NCBI RefSeq assembly: GCF_014287435.1
Contig: NZ_JACOPG010000002.1
Coordinates: 372,001-436,000, forward strand
Origin: Roseburia lenta
GTDB lineage: Bacteria; Bacillota; Clostridia; Lachnospirales; Lachnospiraceae
DNA: 64,000 nt
Direction of reading: 5' to 3'
The position numbers were made by a program, and so were the translations under genes. Positions 16,487 through 25,820 of the stretch are shown piece by piece. A model generated the notes under the pieces. That model worked only from the letters and a program-made list of their open reading frames with translations, was not told the origin of the DNA and did not search any database. Position 1 is the stretch's first letter, and every line of letters begins with the position of its first letter.

Positions 16487-16765
16487 TTACAGTCCCATCT
16501 GATATTTTTCAAGCAATTTGCTTGCAAAATCTCCGGTATCTACCTGATAATCATTTGACTCATACTTTGATTTCATTTCAGCAACTTTATCTTCCCTGAT
16601 ATCCGAAGCTTCTGCGACTGCCTTCTTTGCGATCTGATAGTCACGTCCAAAAGATGAAATCTGCACTTCGTCTCTTCCCATAGCACTTGCTGACGCCGGG
16701 CGGGTGCTTGAAGTCTTATTCGTCTTATAGAGTTGTGCTACCTGATTATATGCTTCTATACGCAT
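16487..16765 (-). CDS. flgM: Anti-sigma-28 factor FlgM
   Basis: The protein is 92 aa. The N-terminus MRIEAYNQVAQLYK and the C-terminal half with SSFGRDYQIAKKAV and DFASKLLEKY match FlgM; the C-terminal half is the sigma-binding helix region. It inhibits the flagellar sigma factor until the hook is complete, then is exported. The start at 16765 was chosen for its GGAGAG site and for homologue length; an upstream in-frame start adds 18 unconserved residues. It is the first gene of flgM-flgN-flgK-flgK-flgL-fliW-csrA and is itself preceded by a sigma-28 promoter, giving feedback. Confidence 0.93.
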   Translation of the reverse strand: MRIEAYNQVAQLYKTNKTSSTRPASASAMGRDEVQISSFGRDYQIAKKAVAEASDIREDKVAEMKSKYESNDYQVDTGDFASKLLEKYQMGL

Positions 16766-16822
16766 AATGGCACTCTCCTTTCTTCCTTGAAACATGAAGC
16801 TCTTTTTGCTTTTACACAATGA

Positions 16823-16849
16823 TTATCGGTATTCTGAAAAAAAATATTA
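16823..16849 (-). promoter_or_regulatory. Sigma-28-type promoter of the flgM operon
   Basis: The minus strand reads TAAT (16846-16849), 15 bases, then ACCGATAA (16823-16830), which differs from the consensus at one base in each box. The -35 box lies directly after the stem of the terminator that ends the upstream chemoreceptor gene. Confidence 0.7.
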
Positions 16850-16880
16850 TACCCCGGAGGAAAATTTTTCTTCCGGGGTA
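16837..16880 (-). terminator. Intrinsic terminator after chemoreceptor gene
   Basis: On the minus strand a long hairpin built on CCCCGGAAG/CTCCGGGG extended by A-T pairs (16850-16880) is followed by an AT tail and eight T. It lies just past the chemoreceptor stop codon. Confidence 0.9.
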
Positions 16881-16884
16881 GTGT

Positions 16885-18417
16885 TTAAAGAATAATCTCC
16901 GACACATCGCTTTCTTCTGTGCCGACATATTTGTCTAATTGCTTGGAAACATGTAGTACCTGATCCAGAATACTCTTGGTCTGGTCGGCATTGGTCAGGT
17001 TCTTGCTGCTCAAGCCCTCCGCCTGCGCCGACGCTGCCGTAACTTCTTCCGAGGTTGCTGACAGGTGGGTAATGCTGTCCACGATATGATTGTTGGCTTC
17101 GGAAAGATCTGTCAGCATAGTGTCGATATCTGAGATATCCTGTGTCAGTTGTCCTACATTAGTATTCATTTCATCAAAGGTCTCTACTGCTCTGCCGATC
17201 AGTTCATTCTGCTGTCCGGCGGCGCTTGCAGATTTGGCAACGACATTCACGGCATCTGCTGCATTTTCGGAAAGTTGACCCAGAATCGATGCAATGTTTT
17301 CCGTCTCCACACGGGTCTTTTCTGCCAGTTGACGGATCTCATCTGCAACGACTGCAAAGCCCTTGCCCGCTTCGCCTGCTCTGGCACTTTCGATGGATGC
17401 ATTAAGCGCTAACAGGTTGGTCTGGCTGGAAATATCAAAAATGGTATCAGCGATACCCTTAACGGCATTGGCACGTTCCTGCAAAGTCTGCATGGTTACT
17501 GCCACCTCATCATTGGTCTCTGCGATCGTTTCAGACTGGTTCTGGATCTCCTTGACGATGGATAAGTTTTCCTCGTTTAACTCCTTTGCCTTTTCCGCGA
17601 TCGTAACCATGCTCTCAGAGTGATGAAGGGTCTTTTCGATCGCATCCTGGATGCTCTGGGTCATCACGGTCTGGTTCTGTATATTCTCTGCGGTCGACTG
17701 GGTACTGTCGGAAATATCCTTGACTGCCCCTGTCACAACGCTGGTGGATTCATTCAACTGGTTCATGATATCCATGGCACCCGCCGTACCCTTTCGTACT
17801 TCACTTGCCACATAGATGACATCCTGCATCATCTTTTCCTGCTGGTCTTTCTCATCCTGTAGGCTGCCCAGCATATCCAGACGGAACTTCTTGCCGGTCC
17901 CTTCGATAAAGCAGACTACGATCAGGTAGAAGATAACGATCGCCGTTGCCGTACAGATGTCAATACGGTCTACCGTGCAATCCGGTTTAAAGAACTTTTG
18001 CACAGTTGTTGCGATCTCTGTCAGCATGATCGCTACCGCGGAACTGACCATGAACTTGGAGTCATAATACAGGATATAGACTGCCATCGGTGCAACAACT
18101 GCAAAGCGCATATAATAACTGTCAAAGGCAGTGGTCGTAAACAGTGTCAAAAGCACCAGTGCCACCAGTGATATCCAACGGATCTTGCTGCTGTCGCGCT
18201 TGCGCAGATATGCGATCAGCATAGCCACCACCGTGACCGCCGAAATAAGAAAAGTCGTCCCTGTAAATGCCGCTGTCCTGTATCCCCTCAAAAAAGCAAC
18301 AAATACGATCATAAAATTACAGATAGAAAAAATCGTAAAGACCTGCCATTCCAACCGGTTCACATGCTCGGTCTGACGATCACTATCCGCATAAAGATAT
18401 TTTTGTGTCTCTGTCAT
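16885..18417 (-). CDS. Methyl-accepting chemotaxis protein, multi-TM sensor
   Basis: The protein is 510 aa. Residues about 25-185 contain five or six hydrophobic membrane segments with very short loops, so there is no extracytoplasmic ligand domain. The C-terminal 300 residues are an MCP signalling coiled coil with the hairpin tip [20 protein letters not shown] and [16 protein letters not shown]. It should couple to CheA/CheW and report a membrane or cytoplasmic cue. The start at 18417 (MTETQKY) has AAGGGGG eleven bases upstream; an ATG nine codons earlier has no site. It is driven by a sigma-28-like promoter, so it belongs to the motility regulon. Confidence 0.92.
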   Translation of the reverse strand: MTETQKYLYADSDRQTEHVNRLEWQVFTIFSICNFMIVFVAFLRGYRTAAFTGTTFLISAVTVVAMLIAYLRKRDSSKIRWISLVALVLLTLFTTTAFDSYYMRFAVVAPMAVYILYYDSKFMVSSAVAIMLTEIATTVQKFFKPDCTVDRIDICTATAIVIFYLIVVCFIEGTGKKFRLDMLGSLQDEKDQQEKMMQDVIYVASEVRKGTAGAMDIMNQLNESTSVVTGAVKDISDSTQSTAENIQNQTVMTQSIQDAIEKTLHHSESMVTIAEKAKELNEENLSIVKEIQNQSETIAETNDEVAVTMQTLQERANAVKGIADTIFDISSQTNLLALNASIESARAGEAGKGFAVVADEIRQLAEKTRVETENIASILGQLSENAADAVNVVAKSASAAGQQNELIGRAVETFDEMNTNVGQLTQDISDIDTMLTDLSEANNHIVDSITHLSATSEEVTAASAQAEGLSSKNLTNADQTKSILDQVLHVSKQLDKYVGTEESDVSEIIL

Positions 18418-18495
18418 GATATTGAAATCCCCCTTCATCAGCATTTTGTAAACATATTTCTATTATATACATAGAGTCCCTGCAAAATCTACGCT

Positions 18496-18521
18496 TTTTC
18501 GGCATTTTTACCGAAAATTTA
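18496..18521 (-). promoter_or_regulatory. Sigma-28-type promoter of chemoreceptor gene
   Basis: The minus strand reads TAAA (18518-18521), 14 bases, then GCCGAAAA (18496-18503). The -35 box is perfect and the spacing equals that of the flagellin promoter. The stretch TTTTCGG...CCGAAAA around it is also an inverted repeat, so a hairpin role cannot be excluded. A TGTATATAAT stretch nearer the gene could be a second, sigma-A promoter. Confidence 0.6.
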
Positions 18522-18540
18522 CGAAACTCCTAATAAAACA

Positions 18541-18581
18541 CAGGAAAAAATCCACATGCCTTGATCTGACATGTGGATTTT
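18541..18581 (-). terminator. Intrinsic terminator after GPH transporter gene
   Basis: On the minus strand a perfect 12-bp stem AAAATCCACATG/CATGTGGATTTT with an 11-base loop is followed by TT. It lies 32 bp past the transporter stop codon. Confidence 0.88.
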
Positions 18582-18612
18582 CATTCGTAATTGAGTTTTT
18601 CTTAATATATGA

Positions 18613-20013
18613 CTAGTTTGCTGCTTCTCTTCTCTTCTTGAGTTCTGCAACGTTTGCATCTACTCTTGCCTTATTCAGAGGGAAAATGAACATAAGTACT
18701 AATCCACAAAGAATATAGATAACTGCTGGGAAGAAAGTAGCCAAGTTATAAATACCATTTGCAACTGCCTCTGTCTGTCCTGCTGCAAGTTCATCGTATC
18801 CAATCCATCCAAGTGCCCATCCGGAAAGACCACCAGCGATTGCCTGTCCAATCTTTCTTGAGAATGAGTAGATACCATAAATCGTACCATCGTCACGATT
18901 TCTTGTCTGTACTTCCATATCATCGATAACGTCTGTAACAAGTGCCCAACACTGCATCTGGAAGAAGTACATACCAAGCATAGCTACGAATACCATTCCT
19001 ACGAATGCCCATACATTCTTGATGTGTAAGCATCCAATGATAAAGTAGAGAATACCAGATACGAACATACCAACCATACTACATTCTCTCTTACCAAATT
19101 TTGTAGCAAGTTTTGTAGAAATACCTGCAAGTACGATCATACATGGAAGCATCAATAATGCAAATACAGACAACGCCTTTGTGTTCTTAAAGTAATCAGC
19201 AAATAAGTATGTGTTAATACCCTGTCCCATAAGAGATGCTAACAGAAGTAATACAGCTGAAAGTACAAGTCCTAACAAAGCTCTGCTTGTAAAAAGAGTC
19301 TTTAATGTCTCTGCTGTTGATTTCTTTTCGCTTGCTGGCTTTGGCACATATGCAACACGTTCTGTTGTGAGTGTATAGCAAAGTAAGTAACAAATAATAG
19401 CGATGACAGAGAATACGCCTGCAACCACAGAAATACGAGATGCAGATACAACCTGGTTACCCTGTGCATCGGTATGATATACAAGCATCGGTGCCATAAT
19501 ACCAATCATAATACCGGCAACACCACCACCCATAGAACGGAATACAGAAAGAGAACTTCTGTCCTTAGGCTCTGCTGAAATAACAGATGCCATAGATCCG
19601 TAAGGAATATTGATGGATGTATAGAAGATAGATCCCCAAAGGATATATGTGATAAACATATATGCTACTTTAGCACCATAAGAAGCATCAACCAGGAATG
19701 ACTGATACATCATAAAGGATGCCAGTGCTACGAAAGCACACATACGAAGAATCCATGGACGGATACGTCCGTTCTTTGTCGGCTTTGAATTATCAACAAT
19801 ACGTCCCATGCCGATATCTGTAAATGCATCCAGACATCTTGCAACAAGGAACATCGTTCCTACCATACCTGCTGAAATACCCATAACCTTTGTGTAAAAT
19901 ACCATTACATAACTACTTGCAAAGATAAATGAGAAATCATTTGCCAAATCGCCACACATGTAGCCGATTTTGTCTCGTAAGCCAAAAGGTCTTACTTCTT
20001 TTGTTTTACTCAT
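18613..20013 (-). CDS. GPH-family sugar:cation symporter
   Basis: The protein is 466 aa with twelve predicted membrane helices. The N-terminus (GYMCGDLANDFSF, then MGRIVDNSKPTKNGRIRPW) is typical of the glycoside-pentoside-hexuronide (MelB/UidB) family, including the conserved cytoplasmic loop after helix 2. It imports a glycoside with sodium or protons. It follows the GH2 gene by 29 bp and ends at a terminator, forming a two-gene operon opposite an AraC-type regulator. The substrate is presumably the oligosaccharide or glycoside cut by that enzyme. Confidence 0.92.
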   Translation of the reverse strand: MSKTKEVRPFGLRDKIGYMCGDLANDFSFIFASSYVMVFYTKVMGISAGMVGTMFLVARCLDAFTDIGMGRIVDNSKPTKNGRIRPWILRMCAFVALASFMMYQSFLVDASYGAKVAYMFITYILWGSIFYTSINIPYGSMASVISAEPKDRSSLSVFRSMGGGVAGIMIGIMAPMLVYHTDAQGNQVVSASRISVVAGVFSVIAIICYLLCYTLTTERVAYVPKPASEKKSTAETLKTLFTSRALLGLVLSAVLLLLASLMGQGINTYLFADYFKNTKALSVFALLMLPCMIVLAGISTKLATKFGKRECSMVGMFVSGILYFIIGCLHIKNVWAFVGMVFVAMLGMYFFQMQCWALVTDVIDDMEVQTRNRDDGTIYGIYSFSRKIGQAIAGGLSGWALGWIGYDELAAGQTEAVANGIYNLATFFPAVIYILCGLVLMFIFPLNKARVDANVAELKKRREAAN

Positions 20014-20042
20014 AATAAACTCCTCCTAAAAAACACTTTTTA

Positions 20043-22310
20043 TTATTTGTCTTTTCTCTTAATCTTATTGAGTTTTCTGTTCAGTTCAAGAAGTTCTTCT
20101 TTTGTAAACTGCTTGCCACCGCCTGCAGTTCCCATAAGGTTGAGCATACGCTTAACAGAGAAACCACCAAGCATCTTCATCATGCCTTCACGGTCAACAC
20201 CAGCTGCTGCTCCTGCTGCGCCGCCATCAGCGTCTTTCATAATCTTAAGCATCAATTCGCCAATGAACATCTTACCCTTGATGGTCTTCATGATATCACC
20301 AATCTGATCATTGATGTTGAAGTATCCTTCTGGCATATCAATATCAAACCAGTTAAGAACTTCGCCTTCTTCCTTCAAACGATATTCTTCATTGAAGGTA
20401 TCTACCTTGCGAATCTTGCTTTCATCGCTGCAATCACCTGCTTTTGCAACAAGTGTGCTTTCGCCTGCATTTGGTACATCAAAGTAGAAGAAATGCACAT
20501 CACTTGTCTGCTTGCCAAGGCTTTCACCATTTACAAACAATTCTACTTCTGGCTGATTAGAGTATACCGTAACCTTTGTTGTATCTTCTACACGGTCTAC
20601 ATAGCGCTTACCACAGATATGCACGAATGGATCATCTGATAACCATGCCTTATATGCATAAAAAGCATCCTTCTTGTACTTTCTATCAAATGTAACCAAG
20701 CCCTTATGGTTCATGCCGTTCTCTCCACCTTCTGCTCTTGCATCAGCGGCGAAGTCATACATATTCCATACATGTGTAGCCCAGATAAAATCTCTTGTAA
20801 AGAGCTGCTTAATCAGTTCTTCATGATAGTATGCCTGATATTCCTCAGTATAATCACCCTGAACAGGATTTGATGTATGCCAGTTTAAAGCTTCACATCC
20901 ATACTCACTCATACCAATTGGAATATTTGGATATTTCTTGTGGAAGTCATCCATGAACTCTCCGTTCATATCCGTTGTTCCACCGTACCATCCATAATAG
21001 TGGTTGTATGAAATCACATCTGGAATCTGTACATATTTTGCATCAATACTGCACATAGATACAACAGCCATTGTCGTAAGTCTTGTTGGATCCATCTGGT
21101 GGCACAAATCATTTAAGATGTTGTGATTTTCAATCAGATCAGCATCTTCTGCTCCACCCATAGTGATTTCGTTTGAAAGTCCCCAGACAACGATACATGG
21201 ATGATTGTAATTCTGTGTAATCAGTTCTTTCATCTGTGAAACGGTATTTTCACGTCCGTTTGGTAAATGTTTAGAGATATATGGAATCTCTGCCCAGATC
21301 ACAAGTCCTGCTTCATCGCACAGATCGTAGAAATACTGATTGTGCTGATAATGAGCAAGACGGATGGTATTGGCACCCATTTCAAGGATAAGGTCGATAT
21401 CCTCTTTGTGTTCTTTATGTGTCAAAGCGTTACCAATGTGTGGTCTGTCCTGATGACGGGATACACCGTGCAGTGGATAGCGCTCTCCGTTTAAGATAAA
21501 TCCTTTTTCCGGATCGATAGCGAACGTTCTGCAGCCGAAGCGCGTGCTTCTTTCATCTAATACTGCATCATTTCTCTTTAAAGAAACTTCTGCGGTGTAA
21601 AGATGTGGATCCTTGCGTCCGTTCCAAAGATGCACGTTTTCAATCTCAAAAGTTGCCTTTGTCTCATCAGCAGAAGTAGTCTTGGTTGCCACCACAGCGT
21701 CACCGTCTTTGATAACATACTCTAAAGTGTCGCCTTCTGCAGCATCGGTAACAAATACCTCAACCTCGACCTCAGCGTTAGCACCCTCTACCGTCGGTGT
21801 TACGGCAATGCCCGGTGTTCCGTAATAGTCCAGATCAAAGTGTGCATCAGATACACTGATCACATTAACATCACGATAGAGACCGCCATAGAATGTGAAG
21901 TCTGCCATCTGTGGATATACATGGTCGTTTGGTGCATTGTCTACTGCAACGACGATCTCATTGTCCTCTGCCAGAAGATCTGTGACATTGACTCTCCAGG
22001 TAGAGTAACCACCGTCATGGTGTCCTGCCTCTTTGCCGTTGACATAAAGCCATGCACTTGAGTTTGCTCCCTCAAATTCCATATAAACGATCGGATCTGA
22101 GCCAAACTCGTCACGCTTCATGCTCTTTGCATAATAGCATGTTCCACGATAGTAATCGTTACCACCGTCCTGTCCGTCATCACCATTCCATGTGTGAGGC
22201 AGATCCAATGTCTCCCAGTTGCCCTGAGATAAAACGGATGTGCCTTCTGCAACAGAAACTGCATCTTTTGTGAAGTTCCAAGATGCATTGATGTTCTTCT
22301 TTGTTGCCAT
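20043..22310 (-). CDS. Glycoside hydrolase family 2 (beta-galactosidase/beta-glucuronidase-like)
   Basis: The protein is 755 aa. Its domain order is a sugar-binding jelly roll (about 10-155), an immunoglobulin-like domain (165-265) and a TIM barrel (270-560). The acid/base Glu is E381 in WGLSNEIT and the likely nucleophile is E469 in GMSEYG. The C-terminal 170 residues add a beta domain and then a Gly/Ala-rich, Lys-rich tail (about 690-755) not usual in the family. No signal peptide is present, so it is cytoplasmic and acts on imported sugar. The start has a strong AAGGAGGG site. The linkage (galactoside, glucuronide or other) cannot be decided by eye. Confidence 0.92.
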   Translation of the reverse strand: MATKKNINASWNFTKDAVSVAEGTSVLSQGNWETLDLPHTWNGDDGQDGGNDYYRGTCYYAKSMKRDEFGSDPIVYMEFEGANSSAWLYVNGKEAGHHDGGYSTWRVNVTDLLAEDNEIVVAVDNAPNDHVYPQMADFTFYGGLYRDVNVISVSDAHFDLDYYGTPGIAVTPTVEGANAEVEVEVFVTDAAEGDTLEYVIKDGDAVVATKTTSADETKATFEIENVHLWNGRKDPHLYTAEVSLKRNDAVLDERSTRFGCRTFAIDPEKGFILNGERYPLHGVSRHQDRPHIGNALTHKEHKEDIDLILEMGANTIRLAHYQHNQYFYDLCDEAGLVIWAEIPYISKHLPNGRENTVSQMKELITQNYNHPCIVVWGLSNEITMGGAEDADLIENHNILNDLCHQMDPTRLTTMAVVSMCSIDAKYVQIPDVISYNHYYGWYGGTTDMNGEFMDDFHKKYPNIPIGMSEYGCEALNWHTSNPVQGDYTEEYQAYYHEELIKQLFTRDFIWATHVWNMYDFAADARAEGGENGMNHKGLVTFDRKYKKDAFYAYKAWLSDDPFVHICGKRYVDRVEDTTKVTVYSNQPEVELFVNGESLGKQTSDVHFFYFDVPNAGESTLVAKAGDCSDESKIRKVDTFNEEYRLKEEGEVLNWFDIDMPEGYFNINDQIGDIMKTIKGKMFIGELMLKIMKDADGGAAGAAAGVDREGMMKMLGGFSVKRMLNLMGTAGGGKQFTKEELLELNRKLNKIKRKDK

Positions 22311-22536
22311 AACATTTACCCTCCTTTTTCGAAAATGAGCACACGGCTCTTTTCTTTCTCACTTGCTTTGTGAAACCAGTATAGCAATCCAGGATAAATT
22401 GCTCTTGTCTTACTTTTGCTATTTTGGTAAAATTTTTACATGAATTGTATTCTTGACAAAAAAATTACAGATACCTGGAAATATATAGAAACAAAATATG
22501 TCAAACATAGAAAAAACATATACGAAAGGAGCACTT
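22311..22536 (+). promoter_or_regulatory. Divergent control region, GH2 operon / AraC regulator
   Basis: This 226-bp gap separates divergent genes. It has an interrupted palindrome AGCAAT-N9-ATTGCT (22383-22403), with TATACT just beyond it on the minus strand as a likely -10 for the GH2 operon. TTGACA at about 22454 on the plus strand may be the -35 of the regulator gene. AAAGGAG lies five bases before the regulator ATG. The palindrome is the best candidate operator. Confidence 0.45.
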
Positions 22537-23757
22537 ATGGCATTTGAGAATATCAGTACGGATGATTTTTTCCCATTATTTAAGCAGACACTAGCGGACA
22601 GTTTTAAGGTCGATTCCTTTTTCATGCATGCGCCCTACCACGATTTTGAAAAAATGGATATGGGACTTAGGCGCATGGTCTGGGGTGAATACTCTACCAA
22701 TTCGCCCATCTTCTCTATAGCAGAGGACTCTCCCTATCGTATCGTTGTCTTGGAAAGCACGCTGGGCTTTTACAATATGATCATTTCCCTGACCGCAGAT
22801 GAAGAACCGGATCTGATCGGTATCATGCCATTTCGGACGGAACCGATCAACCAGGCAAATATCAACCGCATCATGAAAGAAAACGGCATTGCTCCCCAGC
22901 ATACCTCGACCATGTCCCACTTTTATCTGTCCCTGCCGGTCGTAGAGTTGAACGATCTGATCTTGACCATAGAGCATCTGATAACGTTCTTTTTTCCTGC
23001 CTTCGCGGATCACCGTGTAGAATATGTCAATTACAAATCAGAAAAGCACGCCCTCAATCCCAGCGAAGAACGCTTTCATAAGTTTTCTTCTGATTATATT
23101 GAGGAAATGCACAAGCGTATCGAGGCATGCAGCAAGGCTGTAACCAGTGGAAATCAGTCGCAGGCTCTCGATCATATGAAATCCCTGTTAGACTATGCGG
23201 CTCCTTTTCAGTCCAGTCCTCTGCCACAGATAAGACATGAATTATTTGCAATGAATACCTTTCTCGCGGCAAGGCTTTTGGAGACCGCAGTTCATCCTTA
23301 CTACGTCTTTAACCAAATGCAGAACTTTGACCTCAAGATTGCAGAACTCAACTCCCAACGCGCTCTGACACATCTGCCTTTTGAGATGACCAGAAAATAT
23401 GCCCTGCTTGCCAAAAACTACACCTATGAAAAATACTCCTATCTGATTCGCAATGTCGTCAACTATATCGACCAACATTTAGCTACCGACTTGAGCCTTT
23501 CTGTACTGGCAGAGGAATTTGACAAAAATCCTTCCTATCTGTCAAATGCATTTAAAAAAGAAGTCGGCGAGACGCTGACTTCTTATATCGGCAAACAGCG
23601 CATCCAATCCTCCCTGCGCTACTTTAATACGACCAACATGAGCGTCGCTGAGGTCGCTGAGGCGGTCGGTATTCCTGATTTCGGTTATTTTTCTAAACTC
23701 TTTAAAAAGCACGTCGGCGTCAGCCCGCGTGAATACAAGAAAATGCTGGACAAATAG
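22537..23757 (+). CDS. AraC-family transcriptional regulator (GH2/GPH cassette 1)
   Basis: The protein is 406 aa. The C-terminal 100 residues form the double helix-turn-helix: LSVLAEEFDKNPSYLSNAFK, then VAEAVGIPDFGYFSKLFKKH and the family ending VGVSPREYKK. The N-terminal 290 residues are a sensor region unlike the classical AraC cupin. The regulator is divergent from the GH2-GPH operon, so it most likely activates that operon when its glycoside is present. The start at 22537 is set by AAAGGAG; an earlier in-frame ATG has no site. It ends 7 bp from the convergent sdaAA stop with no visible terminator. Confidence 0.9.
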   Translation: MAFENISTDDFFPLFKQTLADSFKVDSFFMHAPYHDFEKMDMGLRRMVWGEYSTNSPIFSIAEDSPYRIVVLESTLGFYNMIISLTADEEPDLIGIMPFRTEPINQANINRIMKENGIAPQHTSTMSHFYLSLPVVELNDLILTIEHLITFFFPAFADHRVEYVNYKSEKHALNPSEERFHKFSSDYIEEMHKRIEACSKAVTSGNQSQALDHMKSLLDYAAPFQSSPLPQIRHELFAMNTFLAARLLETAVHPYYVFNQMQNFDLKIAELNSQRALTHLPFEMTRKYALLAKNYTYEKYSYLIRNVVNYIDQHLATDLSLSVLAEEFDKNPSYLSNAFKKEVGETLTSYIGKQRIQSSLRYFNTTNMSVAEVAEAVGIPDFGYFSKLFKKHVGVSPREYKKMLDK

Positions 23758-23764
23758 TCCGGCA

Positions 23765-24622
23765 TTACTTTTCTGTCAGTCTGACTGCCGTAGGAGAAGT
23801 GGCAAGTCCGCCCAGACTGGTCTCCTTGATCGCAGACGGCATCTCATTGCCAATCCTGCGCATGGCATCAATGACCTCATCTACCGGAATGGCAGACGTG
23901 ATCCCTGCCATCGCCAGTTGGGCTGAAGTCAATGCATTCACTGCGCCTGCCACGTTGCGCTTGATGCAGGGAACTTCTACCAGTCCCCCGACCGGATCAC
24001 AAGCAAGTCCTAACATATTCTTGAGGGCAAAGGCTGCTGCATCTGCAATCTGCTCGGCAGAACCTCCCTGTAAATAAGCTAGTCCGCCTGCCGCCATGGC
24101 ACTGGCAGAACCGATCTCCGCCTGACAACCGCCGGATGCTCCGGCAAGTGAGGCATTCTCTGCAATGACAGCACCGATACCGGCAGAGACAAACATAGCC
24201 TCAACCATTTTCTCCTCAGGCAGAGAAAGCCTCTCCTCTACCACCAGAAAAACTGCCGGGATCACACCGCAAGAGCCCGCCGTAGGCGCTGCAACGATAC
24301 GATGCATGCAGGCATTGGACTCGCCCATCTTGATGGCTTTTTCCATGACCTGTCCTACAAGCCCTCCACAGAGATTGGCACCCTTGGCATTGTAGACATG
24401 CAGTTTCTCCCCTGCACCGCCAGCCATACCGGATGCGGAATGTATAGTCGGATCATAGCCCGCATCCGCATCTTTCATCGCCTGATACATATGGCGCATG
24501 GTCGCAAAAGATGTCTCATAGGAAACACCTCTCTCCTCCATATCCGCCTGCAGGACGATCTGCCAGAAAGGGCATGATTTCTCTTCACTTTGTCTGATAA
24601 TATCTGCTATCGAATGATACAT
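23765..24622 (-). CDS. sdaAA: L-serine dehydratase, iron-sulfur-dependent, alpha subunit
   Basis: The protein is 285 aa. The three Cys contexts expected to hold the oxygen-sensitive [4Fe-4S] cluster are visible: TAGSCGV, SGGCQAE and LACDPVGG. The enzyme deaminates L-serine to pyruvate and ammonia. It lies 4 bp after sdaAB, and both follow yqeY in one transcription unit. Length and motifs match the two-subunit anaerobe type. Confidence 0.97.
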   Translation of the reverse strand: MYHSIADIIRQSEEKSCPFWQIVLQADMEERGVSYETSFATMRHMYQAMKDADAGYDPTIHSASGMAGGAGEKLHVYNAKGANLCGGLVGQVMEKAIKMGESNACMHRIVAAPTAGSCGVIPAVFLVVEERLSLPEEKMVEAMFVSAGIGAVIAENASLAGASGGCQAEIGSASAMAAGGLAYLQGGSAEQIADAAAFALKNMLGLACDPVGGLVEVPCIKRNVAGAVNALTSAQLAMAGITSAIPVDEVIDAMRRIGNEMPSAIKETSLGGLATSPTAVRLTEK

Positions 24623-24626
24623 CTAT

Positions 24627-25292
24627 CTATTCTCCCGTCATTCCAAGATAGGTTACCTTACGGATACCGTCAAATCCACGCAGCCAGTCAATGCCGCTCT
24701 CTGGCACTTCCTGATCACACTCAACCACCATGACAGCCTCGCCGCCACGGCTGGAGCGATACAGGCGCATGGATGCGATATTGATATTCTGGTTAGAAAG
24801 CATGGTCGTCACTTCGGATACATGCCCCGGACGATCCTCATTATAGACCACAAGCGTCGGTGACTCTCCCGAAAAGTTGGTCTCAATGCCATCCAACTGT
24901 GCAATATTGATCCGGCTGCCGCCCAGCGACTGTCCGATGATCTCCAGACGTTGCCCGGATCTGCCATGTAAGATCAACTGCGCGGTATTGGGATGTGCCT
25001 CACGCAGGATGGCCTGTCCAAAACTGACGACAATTCCCCGCTCCTCAGCGATCTCCAGTGCCTGTGGGATGCGGATATCGTCTGTCTGCATACCTAAAAG
25101 TCCTGCCACCAGCGCTTTTTTCGTACCATGTCCGTCCCCGGTCGCAAGAAAGGAGCCATGCAGGTTGATCTCTGCCCGCACCAAAGGCTCCCCCAGCAAG
25201 CGCCCGGAAATATAGCCGATCTTGACGGCTCCCGCTGTATGAGAACTTGACGGTCCTACCATGACCGGTCCCACCACCTCAAAGATGTTCAT
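24627..25292 (-). CDS. sdaAB: L-serine dehydratase, iron-sulfur-dependent, beta subunit
   Basis: The protein is 221 aa. The N-terminus FEVVGPVMVGPSSSHTAGAV is the serine-binding motif of the beta subunit, and the C-terminus (about 145-215) is an ACT domain (LVVYNEDRPGHVSEVTTML). The ATG at 25292 is preferred because AGAGG lies seven bases upstream; a TTG two codons earlier is possible. It works with SdaAA encoded next and lies 10 bp after yqeY. Confidence 0.96.
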   Translation of the reverse strand: MNIFEVVGPVMVGPSSSHTAGAVKIGYISGRLLGEPLVRAEINLHGSFLATGDGHGTKKALVAGLLGMQTDDIRIPQALEIAEERGIVVSFGQAILREAHPNTAQLILHGRSGQRLEIIGQSLGGSRINIAQLDGIETNFSGESPTLVVYNEDRPGHVSEVTTMLSNQNINIASMRLYRSSRGGEAVMVVECDQEVPESGIDWLRGFDGIRKVTYLGMTGE

Positions 25293-25302
25293 ACGCAATC
25301 CT

Positions 25303-25743
25303 CTACTTCATCAATTCTGCGACAATGCCATTTATGATCTTGCCATCTGCCTTGCCTCTTAAGTCAGCCATGACCGCCTTCATGATCTGTCCCTTGTTGC
25401 CTGTGGCGATCACGTCTGCAAACTTCTCCTGCAAGTATGCCTTGATCTCCTCTGCATCCATCTGCTTTGGTGCAAATTCACTCATGATCTCATAGCGCTT
25501 CTTATATTCTTCCAAGAGGTCTTCTCTGCTCTCCGGGCAGGTGTCGATCTGTTCCTTGCAAGACTTTAACTCTTTTAAGATGGCTGTATTTACCATGTCA
25601 TCCGGGATATCCTCACGGCATCCTGCATCAATACCGCTCTTTTTTGCAGCGGATACCAAAACAGAGATCGCATCCTTACGAAACTTATCCTTTGCTTTCA
25701 TTGCTGCGATCATCGCGTCCTGTAATTCTTTCATTTTACTCAT
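25303..25743 (-). CDS. yqeY: GatB/YqeY-domain protein
   Basis: The protein is 146 aa, the family length. It has the YqeY pattern: MKELQDAMIAAMKAKDKFRK at the N-terminus, EYKKRYEIMSEFAPKQMD in the middle and KGQIMKAVMADLRGKADGKI at the C-terminus. The fold matches the tRNA-binding tail of the GatB amidotransferase subunit; the cellular role is not well defined. The start at 25743 has AGAAGGA upstream. It is the first gene of yqeY-sdaAB-sdaAA. Confidence 0.93.
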   Translation of the reverse strand: MSKMKELQDAMIAAMKAKDKFRKDAISVLVSAAKKSGIDAGCREDIPDDMVNTAILKELKSCKEQIDTCPESREDLLEEYKKRYEIMSEFAPKQMDAEEIKAYLQEKFADVIATGNKGQIMKAVMADLRGKADGKIINGIVAELMK

Positions 25744-25789
25744 GCTGTATTCCTTCTTTCCTGCTTTTATAAAAACATTACTGCTACCT

Positions 25790-25818
25790 ATTATAGCACA
25801 GCCTGTCTGCATGCAAAT
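25790..25818 (-). promoter_or_regulatory. Sigma-A-type promoter of yqeY-sdaAB-sdaAA
   Basis: The minus strand reads TTGCAT (25813-25818), 17 bases, then TATAAT (25790-25795), with a TG two bases before the -10 (extended -10). Confidence 0.65.
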
Positions 25819-25820
25819 GC

